A stretch of DNA of 64,000 nt from Pseudomonas sp. MUP55 (lineage in GTDB: Bacteria > Pseudomonadota > Gammaproteobacteria > Pseudomonadales > Pseudomonadaceae). Location: positions 558,001-622,000 of the forward strand of contig NZ_CP138214.1 in assembly GCF_034043515.1 (NCBI RefSeq), given 5' to 3'. Positions 34,791 to 43,190 of the stretch are shown piece by piece (position 1 is the stretch's first letter; the number at the start of each line of letters is the position of its first letter). The position numbers and the translations under genes were made by a program. The notes below the pieces were generated by a model. It ran no database searches. It was not told the DNA's origin and saw only the letters and a list, made by a program, of their open reading frames with translations.

Positions 34791-34842
34791 TATAATCCCG
34801 CCCTTTAGCTGTTTCCCGCCCGGGCGGGAAGCACACTTTTTT
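34791..34842 (+). promoter_or_regulatory. Candidate wapO promoter/leader with 18-bp palindrome
   Basis: A perfect -10 box TATAAT (34791-34796) is followed at 34813-34830 by the palindrome TTCCCGCCCGGGCGGGAA, then six T (34837-34842). No good -35 was seen. The hairpin could be the terminator of the preceding lipoprotein gene or a leader element before wapO. Confidence 0.45.
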
Positions 34843-34887
34843 CAGGCGCGACCCGCCTGCATGCAGACTAAAAGAGGCTAGACCCCA

Positions 34888-36645
34888 GTGGCATTGACGA
34901 TTCTTGGCCTGTCCGGCGCCCTTAGCCATGATCCTTCCGCGGCCCTGTACATCGACGGCAAGCTGATTGCGGCCGCCGAAGAAGAGCGCTTCGTACGCGA
35001 CAAACATGCAAAGAACCGCATGCCTTACGAGTCGGCGAAGTTCTGCCTGGAGCAAGCCGGCATCAAGCCGTCCGACGTTGACGTGGTGGCGATTCCGTTC
35101 GCTCCGATCAGCCTGTTCGGCGAAGCGCGCTGGCACTATGCAAAGCGTTACTGGTACGCCCCGGACCGCGCCCTCGACGCGATCCTGATGGGCAACCGCC
35201 GCTACAAGCGCTATCGCAACAAGATCGTCTGGTGCCTGGAGCAACTGGGCTTCGATCCGAAGAAAATCAAGATCGAACCGGTTGAACACCACCTGGCCCA
35301 CGCCTCCAGTGCCTACCACTGCTCAGGCTTCCAGGAAAAAACCGCGATCCTGGGCATCGACGGCAAAGGTGAGTACGCCACCACGTTCTTCGGTTACGGC
35401 GAAAACGGCAAGATCCACAAGATCAAGGAATTCTACGATCCGGACTCCCTGGGCGGCCTGTACGGCGCGATCACCGAGTTCCTCGGTTTCGAGATGCTCG
35501 ACGGTGAGTTCAAGGTCATGGGCATGGCGCCTTATGGCGATGCCAGCAAGTACGATTTTTCGCGCCTGGCCTCCTTTGAAAACGGCGAGTTGGTGATCAA
35601 CACCGATTACGCCAACGTCATCGGCCTGCGTCGCTACAAGGAAAAGGGCAAGGGTTTCTACTTCTCGCCAAAACTGATCGAGTGGCTGGGCCCCAAGCGC
35701 GAAGGCGACATTGCCGACGAGCCGTACATCCACTACGCGGCCAGCATGCAGGCCCTGTTCGAGAAACTGGCCTTGCAGATGATCGACCATTACCTGGGCG
35801 ACATCCTCAAGGACACCGGCAAGCTGGCCTTCGCCGGCGGCTGTGCGCTGAACGTCAAGCTGAACCAGAAGATCATTGCTCGCGATGACGTGAAAGAGCT
35901 GTTCGTGCAGCCTGCGTCCGGCGATGCCGGCACTGCCGTGGGTGCGGCCGCCTATGTTTCCCACGCCCGTGGTGTGCCGGTGGAGAAGATGGAGCACGTC
36001 TATCTCGGCCCGTCCTACAGCAACGAAGACGTCATCGCAGCGTGCGCCAAACACGAGAGCAAGCCGAACTGGCGCAAGATCGAAAACATGCCCAAGCGCA
36101 TCGCCAGGATCATGGTCGACGGCAACCCCGTGGCCTGGTTCCAGGGCCGCATGGAGTTTGGCCCGCGTGCCCTGGGCGGCCGTTCGATCATCGGTTGCCC
36201 CAGCGCCACCGGCGTGGCCGACCGTATCAACCACCAGATCAAGTTCCGCGAGCGCTGGAGGCCTTTCTGCCCGTCGATGCTCGACACTGTGGCCCCGCAG
36301 ATGATCAAGGTCGATCACCCGGCGCCGTTCATGACCTTCACCTTTGAAGTGTCGGAGGAGTGGAAGACCCGCGTGCCGGAGGTGGTGCATGAAGACGGTA
36401 CCTCCCGTGCCCAGGTGCTCAAGCGCGAATACAACCCGCGCTACTACGACATGATGAAAGAGCTGGAAGTCCTGACCGGTAATGGCGTGTCCCTGAACAC
36501 TTCGCTCAACCGTCGTGGCGAGGCGATGATCTGTTCGCCGACCGACGCGCTGAACATGTTCTTCGGCTCCGACCTGCAGTACCTGATCATGGAAGACATC
36601 CTGGTGGTCAAGGATGGCGTGGACCCCTATGACGCCGTGGTTTAA
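34888..36645 (+). CDS. wapO: LPS core carbamoyltransferase (NodU/CmcH family)
   Basis: Expected to add a carbamoyl group to a core heptose, as known for Pseudomonas LPS. The 585-residue product has the N-terminal ASKHA-fold domain (LGLSGALSHDPSAAL, EHHLAHASSAYHCSGF, AILGIDGKGEYATTFFGYG). It also has GGCALNVKLNQKI, and the C-terminal carbamoyltransferase domain with GRMEFGPRALGGRSI and FRERWRPFCPSML. The start is GTG 34888, because the sequence from there (ALTILGLSGALSHD) matches the family N-terminus. AGAGG lies 11 bases upstream. The stop codon is immediately followed by the mig-14 ATG. The name follows the PAO1 PA5005 relative. Confidence 0.9.
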   Translation: MALTILGLSGALSHDPSAALYIDGKLIAAAEEERFVRDKHAKNRMPYESAKFCLEQAGIKPSDVDVVAIPFAPISLFGEARWHYAKRYWYAPDRALDAILMGNRRYKRYRNKIVWCLEQLGFDPKKIKIEPVEHHLAHASSAYHCSGFQEKTAILGIDGKGEYATTFFGYGENGKIHKIKEFYDPDSLGGLYGAITEFLGFEMLDGEFKVMGMAPYGDASKYDFSRLASFENGELVINTDYANVIGLRRYKEKGKGFYFSPKLIEWLGPKREGDIADEPYIHYAASMQALFEKLALQMIDHYLGDILKDTGKLAFAGGCALNVKLNQKIIARDDVKELFVQPASGDAGTAVGAAAYVSHARGVPVEKMEHVYLGPSYSNEDVIAACAKHESKPNWRKIENMPKRIARIMVDGNPVAWFQGRMEFGPRALGGRSIIGCPSATGVADRINHQIKFRERWRPFCPSMLDTVAPQMIKVDHPAPFMTFTFEVSEEWKTRVPEVVHEDGTSRAQVLKREYNPRYYDMMKELEVLTGNGVSLNTSLNRRGEAMICSPTDALNMFFGSDLQYLIMEDILVVKDGVDPYDAVV

Positions 36646-37542
36646 ATGCTGAACCGCTTGCGGGGCTGGCGTGAACGCGGCTGGACGCCTGTCGAGGCCG
36701 AGGTTTACGCCCAGGCCTGGCAGCGTTATGGCGGCAGTGTGGCGACCCATCCGCAGGTCATCGAGCGGTTGGCCGGCCTGGCGCAGCTTCCGGTGCGCTA
36801 CCTGGGGTGGGAACAGGATGGCGAACTCAAGGGGGCGATTGCCACCTGGGGGCGCGACCTGGCCCTGTCCAAGGACGTGCTCAAGCGCACCGGCAAGAAG
36901 GGCCTGTTTGACCTGGGCAATGCCGAGATCATCCTGCCGATCGCCGCCGATGCGCAGGTGCCGCTGCGCCACCGTGGGCGTTACCTGTCGGCGCTGAACG
37001 AAGGGCGCGTCAGCACCCTCAAGCCCCAGGCCGAGCAACTGGCCATGGCGCGCACCCCTGAAGAACTGTCGAAGAAGTTTCGCTACAACCAGCGGCGTGA
37101 ATTGCGTTTGCTGGAAGAAGCGGGGGGCGTGGTGCGGGCGGTCAGCGAATTTTCCAGCGTGGAACTGGCGGCGATCTATTGCGACCTGTTCCAGCGCCGC
37201 TGGGGATTTCCGGCCGCTGGGGCGGCGCGCCTGGCCGAGGTGCTGGAGCTGCTCAAGGAGTTCCTGTTCGGCTCGGTGCTGTTTCTCAATGACGCCCCGA
37301 TTGCCGTGCAGTTGGTGTACCAGGTGCAGTCCCGCGACTGGTTCAGCGCCGAGTATGTCAACGGCGGTGTCGACCCTGAAACCCGCGCGTTCAGCCCCGG
37401 CAGCGTGTTGAGTTTTCTCAATACCCAGAGTGCCTGGGAGCAGGCGCGCGCGGCCGACAAGTCGCTGCGCTTTTCCTTCGGCCGTGCCGACCGCGAATAC
37501 AAGGAGCGCTGGTGCAACCCGGTGCCGGTGTTCAGCGTATGA
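36646..37542 (+). CDS. mig-14: Mig-14-like antimicrobial-peptide resistance protein
   Basis: A 298-residue GNAT-fold protein of the Mig-14 family, linked in Salmonella and P. aeruginosa to resistance to antimicrobial peptides. Visible features are QAWQRYGGSVATHPQVIE, LSKKFRYNQRRELRLLEEAGG (typical of FemAB/GNAT_6-type acyltransferases) and the C-terminal SFGRADREYKERWCN. It sits between wapO and dnpA with no gap (start directly after the wapO stop; ATGA overlap downstream), pointing to a role in surface modification. Its biochemical reaction is unproven. Confidence 0.88.
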   Translation: MLNRLRGWRERGWTPVEAEVYAQAWQRYGGSVATHPQVIERLAGLAQLPVRYLGWEQDGELKGAIATWGRDLALSKDVLKRTGKKGLFDLGNAEIILPIAADAQVPLRHRGRYLSALNEGRVSTLKPQAEQLAMARTPEELSKKFRYNQRRELRLLEEAGGVVRAVSEFSSVELAAIYCDLFQRRWGFPAAGAARLAEVLELLKEFLFGSVLFLNDAPIAVQLVYQVQSRDWFSAEYVNGGVDPETRAFSPGSVLSFLNTQSAWEQARAADKSLRFSFGRADREYKERWCNPVPVFSV

Positions 37543-38945
37543 GCCGCAAACAGCAGTTGCTCAAGCGCCATCGGCGCAACAAGCGCATCGCCTTGCTGAT
37601 TGGTCTGCTGGTGCTGGTCGCCAGCGGCGTGCTGGTGGCCTGGTGGCTGGCGTTGGTCCTGGCGGTGCTGCTGTGGGCGGCCCATGAGGCCTGGTTTGCC
37701 GATCACCTGTTCTACTCGGCCAAAGACAGCTACGCCTATGCGTTTCCCGAAGGCAGCGAACGGCCTGGCTTGCGCTTGGAGGCCGGACGGCTGCTGCTGG
37801 ATGCGCCGCTGGCGGCCGATGAAACGCTGATCGTCGGCGTCGAGTTGAAAAGCACCTGGCTGGGGCGCTTCCTCGACCCGGCGCTGGAGGTGCTGGGCCT
37901 GGACGCACCAGACCGACAGGCCTTCGAGCGGGGTGTCGCCGGGCGGCGCTACCTCAACCTGACCGGCGCCGCTGAAGCCTTGGCTGCGGGCCAAATCAGG
38001 TTGCGTGGGCGGTTCTGCCGGATCAAGGGGCAGCCGACGCTGTGGCGTTGGCGCCATCCGGACTATCGCCAGCAGCGCGTCATGGTGATCGCCCCTCACG
38101 CCGACGATGCCGAGCTGGCCGCGTTCAGCCTTTACAGCCAGGCGACGCAAAGCTGGATTGTGACCCTGACCGCTGGCGAAATCGAAGCCGAGCATTATCA
38201 ACGCATGGGCTTGCCCAAGGCTGAGGCGGCGCAGCTCAAAGGCCGCCTGCGTGCCTGGGACAGCGTTGCCGTGCCGCGTTGGGCCGGTGTGCCCGAATCC
38301 CAGTGTGTGCAGTTGGGTTATTTCTGCATGCAGTTGCAGGCCATGCAGGCCGCGCCGGATCAGCCTCAGGCCTCGCGTGAAGCGGACTTGGCCGATACGC
38401 GACTGTTCCGTCAATTCAACGGCTTCGCGTTGCCGGGGGATGTGGACGGCGCGCCGACCTGGCACAACCTGATTGCCGACCTGCGCGCCTTGCTGCTCAA
38501 GGCGCAGCCGCAGGTGATCGTGTTGCCCACGCCGCTGCTCGACCCCCACGCCGACCACATCTGCGCCCATGCAGCGGTGCTTGAAGCGCTGCAGGGCCTG
38601 GCGTGGCAGCCCGACACATTGCTCGGCTATGCCAATCACCTGCATGATAACGACCGCTGGCCGATGGGCGATTCCGGGGCCGGGGTGGCGCTGCCGCCGC
38701 GTTTCGATTCGGCCGTAGCGCTGGTTCCGTGCAGTTTTAGCCTCACCCTGCGCCAGCAACAGGACAAGGCCATGGCTCTGGGCATGATGCACGACCTGCA
38801 GCCGCGAGCGCCGTTCAAGCGTCGCGTGCGCAGGTGGTTGCAACAGGTGCTGGCGGGCCGTCGCCCATCGCCTTATGGCGAGAACGAATTCTTTCGCAAG
38901 GCCGTGCGTCGTCACGAGCTGTTGTGGGTCCTTAAGCAGGACTGA
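37539..38945 (+). CDS. dnpA: PIG-L family de-N-acetylase DnpA-like
   Basis: A 468-residue protein with an N-terminal membrane helix (KRIALLIGLLVLVASGVLVA) and a PIG-L/LmbE domain. The metal/catalytic motif is VIAPHADDAELAAFSLY and a second His cluster is LDPHADHICAHAAVL. P. aeruginosa DnpA in the same locus affects fluoroquinolone tolerance and probably deacetylates an LPS or surface sugar. The start ATG 37539 overlaps the mig-14 stop (ATGA). A start at 37512 would lie inside mig-14. Confidence 0.88.
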   Translation: MSRKQQLLKRHRRNKRIALLIGLLVLVASGVLVAWWLALVLAVLLWAAHEAWFADHLFYSAKDSYAYAFPEGSERPGLRLEAGRLLLDAPLAADETLIVGVELKSTWLGRFLDPALEVLGLDAPDRQAFERGVAGRRYLNLTGAAEALAAGQIRLRGRFCRIKGQPTLWRWRHPDYRQQRVMVIAPHADDAELAAFSLYSQATQSWIVTLTAGEIEAEHYQRMGLPKAEAAQLKGRLRAWDSVAVPRWAGVPESQCVQLGYFCMQLQAMQAAPDQPQASREADLADTRLFRQFNGFALPGDVDGAPTWHNLIADLRALLLKAQPQVIVLPTPLLDPHADHICAHAAVLEALQGLAWQPDTLLGYANHLHDNDRWPMGDSGAGVALPPRFDSAVALVPCSFSLTLRQQQDKAMALGMMHDLQPRAPFKRRVRRWLQQVLAGRRPSPYGENEFFRKAVRRHELLWVLKQD

Positions 38946-39032
38946 GACCCTATCGAAGGCGGGCCGGCATGGGCCTGTCGCTCCTTTTTTGCCGGGCCGC
39001 GCGCCCGTAGCCAGATCGCTGCATGGAGAGTT

Positions 39033-40181
39033 ATGAAGCCGCGTTTCAAGGTTTTGCAGTTACAGCCGGACTACAACGTCAAGACCCATGACTTCGCCGA
39101 CCTGGGTGAGCAGATCGTCAAATCCCTGCCGGTTGAGCGTTTCGAGGTGACTTCCGGTTTTCTCAGTGGGCGTCCGCAGCCTGGCCAGCCGTTGAGCGTG
39201 GCCGAGCACTCGCACTATTTCGAGTTGCCGGAAAAGTCCCTCAAGGGCATCCGCTTTGGCGCCATGTGGCAGATCTACAAGTATTGCCGCGAGCAGAAAT
39301 TCGACGTGGTCATCTGTAACCGCTTCAAGTCGGTGAACATGATGCTGTCGCTCAATCGCTGGCTGAAGATTCCGCTGTGCATCGGCATCTCCCATGGTTT
39401 CGGCGAGTACGCCCGTGGGTACCGCCGGCGCCAGACAAGGCGCTGGGTCAGCCCGGCCTGGCGTTTTGTCGGCGTGTCGGAGGCGGTGAAGGACTACCTG
39501 GTAGACCTCAACTGCGGCTTCACCCGTGAGAACACCACCTACGTGACCAACGCGATTGATATTCCTCAAGCCGAGGCGTTGCAGCTGTCCCGCGAGGACG
39601 CCCGCAAAGCCCTGGGCCTGCCGATGGACGCACGGATGATCGGTGCCCTGGGCCGTCTGGTGCCGATCAAGGGCCACACCCATTTGCTGCAGGCCTTCGC
39701 CACCCTCAAGGACAAATACCCCGAGGCACAAGTGGGCATCATTGGTTCCGGGCGTGCCGAAGCCGACCTGCGTGCCGACATCGAGCGCCTGGGCCTGACC
39801 GGCCGTGCGCATCTGCTGGGCTTTCGCGAAGACGGCATGAAGTATGTGCGCGGCTTTGACATCTGGACCATGCCTTCGCTGTTCGAAGGCCTGGGCCTTG
39901 CGCTGCTGGAAGGCATGAGCGGCCACTTGCCGGTGATCGCGTCCAACGGCCCGGCGATGCTGCCGTTGGTGCAGGGCGCTGGCGGCTTGTCCCACGACCC
40001 AGGCAATGTCGAGCAGTTGGCCGAGGCGCTGGATACCTATCTGGCGCTGAGCGATGAGCAATTGCGCGCCAAGGGTGAAGAGGTGTTCCGCTATCTGGAA
40101 GCCAACCACACGCTTGATGAGTTCAAGCACAAGTACCTGACCCTGATTGAAAACGGTTTGCGTGAAGTAGGTAGAGCATGA
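39033..40181 (+). CDS. ssg: Cell-surface glycosyltransferase Ssg-like (GT4)
   Basis: A 382-residue GT-B glycosyltransferase of the LPS outer core. It has VICNRFKSVNMMLSLNRWL, GISHGFGEYARGYRRR, and the C-terminal donor-binding part with GALGRLVPIKGHTHLLQAF and PSLFEGLGLALLEGMS (EX7E motif). GGAGAG lies four to nine bases before the ATG. It overlaps wapR by four bases. Ssg mutants of pseudomonads have altered LPS and surface spreading. Confidence 0.9.
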   Translation: MKPRFKVLQLQPDYNVKTHDFADLGEQIVKSLPVERFEVTSGFLSGRPQPGQPLSVAEHSHYFELPEKSLKGIRFGAMWQIYKYCREQKFDVVICNRFKSVNMMLSLNRWLKIPLCIGISHGFGEYARGYRRRQTRRWVSPAWRFVGVSEAVKDYLVDLNCGFTRENTTYVTNAIDIPQAEALQLSREDARKALGLPMDARMIGALGRLVPIKGHTHLLQAFATLKDKYPEAQVGIIGSGRAEADLRADIERLGLTGRAHLLGFREDGMKYVRGFDIWTMPSLFEGLGLALLEGMSGHLPVIASNGPAMLPLVQGAGGLSHDPGNVEQLAEALDTYLALSDEQLRAKGEEVFRYLEANHTLDEFKHKYLTLIENGLREVGRA

Positions 40182-41059
40182 ATCAGCAACAACCCCTGGT
40201 CTCGGTGATCATCGCTTCCTATAACCACGCCCGGTACATCGAGCAGAGCATCCTGAGTGTGTTGGGGCAGACCTACCCCAACATCGAGCTGCTGGTGGTG
40301 GACGATGGGTCCAAGGATGACAGCGTCGAGCGCATCCGGCGTTTGCAGGCCGAGCACGGTTTTGATTTCCAGGTGCAGCAGAACCAGGGCCTCAGCGCCA
40401 CCCTCAATGGTGCGATCGCTCGCGCCAAGGGCAGCCTGATCGCGCCGTTCGGCTCGGATGACATCATGCTGCCGGACCGTATCGCCACTCAGGTGGCGTA
40501 CATGGACGGCAAGCCGAAGGTGGGGATGTGCGCCGGCAACATCGAGCTGATCGATGGCGATGGCAACCTTCATCCGGAGAAGAAGCAACGCCGTGATGTG
40601 CCGTTTCGCAGCCTCGATTTCGACGACATGTTCATGGACCGAAAGCCGTTCCCACCGGCGCCCACCATGCTGATTCGCCGTGAAGTGCTGGAGGAAGTCG
40701 GCGGTTTCGACCCGCAGATTCCCCTGGAAGACCTGCTGATCCAGCTGAAGATCACAGCGGCAGGCTACACCATCGACGCCCTTGACGTGGTGATGGCGCA
40801 GTATCGGCAGCACGGCAGCAACACCTACAAGAACCACCGCTACATGATCCAGAACATTCTCAAGACCTACGCCAAGTTCAGCGACCACCCGGCCTATGAC
40901 GCGGTGCGCTACAACTTCCTGAACTCGATGTTCTTGAAGACCGCCCAGCGTGACCGGCCGCTGGCGCGGGAGATTCTCAAGCAGATCCCGCTGAAGTTCT
41001 GGGGCCGCAAGACCTTGCGTGGCCTGATGCGGCTTTACCTTTTGCCGCTGAAAAGCTGA
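40178..41059 (+). CDS. wapR: LPS core rhamnosyltransferase WapR-like (GT2)
   Basis: A 293-residue GT-A glycosyltransferase: VSVIIASYNHARYIEQSIL, VVDDGSKDDSVERI, and GSDDIMLPDR with the metal-binding DD. It matches the WapR position in PAO1, where the enzyme adds the alpha-1,3-rhamnose that accepts O antigen. Family membership is clear; the exact sugar is inferred from synteny. It starts within the ssg stop codon (ATGA). A REP pair follows 12 bases after the stop. Confidence 0.88.
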   Translation: MNQQQPLVSVIIASYNHARYIEQSILSVLGQTYPNIELLVVDDGSKDDSVERIRRLQAEHGFDFQVQQNQGLSATLNGAIARAKGSLIAPFGSDDIMLPDRIATQVAYMDGKPKVGMCAGNIELIDGDGNLHPEKKQRRDVPFRSLDFDDMFMDRKPFPPAPTMLIRREVLEEVGGFDPQIPLEDLLIQLKITAAGYTIDALDVVMAQYRQHGSNTYKNHRYMIQNILKTYAKFSDHPAYDAVRYNFLNSMFLKTAQRDRPLAREILKQIPLKFWGRKTLRGLMRLYLLPLKS

Positions 41060-41071
41060 AACGGCGCGACC

Positions 41072-41175
41072 CCTGTAGGAGCGAGCTTGCTCGCGAAAAA
41101 CTCAAGGACACCGCGGGCAGTCTGAATGCCCGCGTTATCGTTGACGAGCTTCGCGAGCAAGCTCGCTCCTACAGG
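41072..41175. repeat. REPIN of the GCGAGCTTGCTCGC family
   Basis: Perfect complementary ends (CCTGTAGGAGCGAGCTTGCT ... ending GCTCGCTCCTACAGG) with an inner loop that itself carries GCGGGCA...TGCCCGC symmetry. It lies between the convergent stops of wapR and waaL. Confidence 0.9.
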
Positions 41176-41178
41176 TGC

Positions 41179-43032
41179 TTATTTCCCGGTGGCCAGGCTT
41201 TGTACCTGCTCGCGGATCTTCGCGGTGGCCGTTGGGCTGGCAACCGTTGCGTAGCCTTTTACCAACTGCTCGAAGTGGGTTTCGAACAGCCAGTTGCGGT
41301 CCTGCGGGTAACGTTGCATGTGGCGCAGATTACGCTGGCGCAACGCGTAGCGCAGGGGCGACGGATAAATGCGCAGATCAGCGACGTCAATCAGGCCGAA
41401 CTCGCCGTCGTCCATCAGCAACACGTTGCCCAGGTGCAGCGATCGAAAGTACACACCCCGCTCATGCAGTTGCGCCATGAACCGACCAAAACGCTCGACC
41501 AGCGATTCACGCAGGCTGCTGTCCAGGCTTTGCAGGGCCTGGCGCAGGGTCAGGCCGGGCAGGGGCGTGTAGGCCACGGCGCTGCTGGTATCGGGCAAAC
41601 GGTAGAGCGCCAGGATGTGTGGCGTGGGGATGCCCAGGGTACGCAGTTGCTCGCTGTTGCTGGCAAAGCGCTCGGCATACGGGTTGAAGCTGCCGGAGGT
41701 GTACCAACGGCGTGGGCGGAACAGCTTGAGAAAGCTGCCGTCTTGCAGGCGCAGGACTTTTGGCCCCAGGCCATCGGCTTCAATCACATGGGCATTGCTG
41801 CATAGCTGGTCGAACGCCTGAGGCTTGATCGATTGCACAGGCATGCGCAGCAGGCTGCGGTGGCGCTGGGCAATGGTCAGGCCGGTGATGATTGCCAGTG
41901 GGATCCACAGCAGGAACCAGTGCTCCTTGGGCCGCGACAGGATGCCACCGCCTTCGGTAAGGCCGGCGCCGATGCCGTAGGCCAGCAGGGACGATGCCAG
42001 GATAAACAGCGGCTGTGCGCGTTGCTGCAAACTCTTGTACAGCGCCCAGCCGATCATGAATATCCAGGGAATGAAGCCGATGATGCCGACGTAATAGAGC
42101 ACGCCAAGGGCGAAGCTGTGGGGTTCGCGCAGTTGATAACCATCAGCCAGTGTCAGGTACAGCTCGGAGTCATAGCTATGGCCGATCCAGGGATGCTCGG
42201 CGATAAGTTGCAGCGACATGCTCCACAACTCCAGACGGAACGAGCTGCCACGCATGATGATCGATTCGGGATAGAACAGAACCAGCACCGCAGCCCCCAC
42301 GACCGCACCGGCGATAAGCAGCACCGAACGACGGTTGCGGTTGATGAAAGCCATCCACAGAATCGCCAGCATCAACGCCACCAGCGGCGTGCGTGAACCG
42401 GTTGCCAGAACCGCCATGGTCATGACCGCCAAGGCCGGTACGCTGAACCACAGCACCTTCAGGCGCTGGGTCGTCATGCACACGTACAGCCAGTACACGG
42501 TGAAAAAACCAAACAGGTGAGAACTGAGCAGGGGATTATCGAGGGCGCCAAGGCCACCGATCATGCGCATGCCGGGTTGGTATCCCTTGGCGAACGCCAC
42601 CAGATTCCCCACGCACACCGCCAGCGCGATCACCGCGGCGCTGAAGAAGATCGGCTTGAACAGCTCGTTGCGGTAATGCAGCAGCAGCCCGCAGCCGCCG
42701 AACAGCATCAAGGTATTGAGTGGGCGTTTGAACAGGTCGGTATCGGTGCTGTGCTCGGGGCTCCAGAGCAGACTGGTCAAGGCCCAGGCGGAGAAGGCCA
42801 CGAACGCGAGAACGATAGGCTCGCGCAGCAGGTCCCTGAGTTCCCTGGGGCGCATGCACAACAGGAACAAGGTCGGCACGCTGAACAGAATGTAAAAGAC
42901 CCGGTGCAGTACATTACGGTTGCCGACGAAGAACAGTGCACTCAAGAGCAACAGCAAGCCAACAGGCAAAATCCATAGGACCAGGAAGTCGAAAACGCGA
43001 TTTGAGCCATAGGTAAGGCGCTTGGAGTGCAT
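41179..43032 (-). CDS. waaL: O-antigen ligase WaaL fused to a kinase-like domain
   Basis: The N-terminal part (to about residue 395) is a polytopic membrane protein of the O-antigen ligase/polymerase type. It has about 11-12 hydrophobic segments and the periplasmic-loop signature EHPWIGHSYDSELYLTLAD ... REPHSFALGVLYYVG. It joins O antigen to the lipid A-core at the periplasmic face. The C-terminal 200 residues resemble small-molecule/LPS kinases (FLKLFRPRRWY, QLHERGVYFRSLHLGNVLL, FGLIDVADL), but Ser531 stands where the catalytic Asp is expected. In PAO1 the ligase and kinase-like protein are, as I recall, separate genes. I chose ATG 43030-43032. An ATG at 43068 would add 12 residues, and neither has a clear ribosome site. 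Confidence 0.88.
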   Translation of the reverse strand: MHSKRLTYGSNRVFDFLVLWILPVGLLLLLSALFFVGNRNVLHRVFYILFSVPTLFLLCMRPRELRDLLREPIVLAFVAFSAWALTSLLWSPEHSTDTDLFKRPLNTLMLFGGCGLLLHYRNELFKPIFFSAAVIALAVCVGNLVAFAKGYQPGMRMIGGLGALDNPLLSSHLFGFFTVYWLYVCMTTQRLKVLWFSVPALAVMTMAVLATGSRTPLVALMLAILWMAFINRNRRSVLLIAGAVVGAAVLVLFYPESIIMRGSSFRLELWSMSLQLIAEHPWIGHSYDSELYLTLADGYQLREPHSFALGVLYYVGIIGFIPWIFMIGWALYKSLQQRAQPLFILASSLLAYGIGAGLTEGGGILSRPKEHWFLLWIPLAIITGLTIAQRHRSLLRMPVQSIKPQAFDQLCSNAHVIEADGLGPKVLRLQDGSFLKLFRPRRWYTSGSFNPYAERFASNSEQLRTLGIPTPHILALYRLPDTSSAVAYTPLPGLTLRQALQSLDSSLRESLVERFGRFMAQLHERGVYFRSLHLGNVLLMDDGEFGLIDVADLRIYPSPLRYALRQRNLRHMQRYPQDRNWLFETHFEQLVKGYATVASPTATAKIREQVQSLATGK

Positions 43033-43190
43033 ACAATAAAGCCATTCCGAAAAGAGAAAGCCGACCATCTTAAGGTAGTGGCTATGTAATGTCGCCCGTC
43101 TGATCCAACCGGGCTGCGGGTTACACCGCGTGCAAGTACAACAGAGAAGCTGTGCTAAAGTCAGCCTCCTTTTTCAAAACGCCGCGTGAT

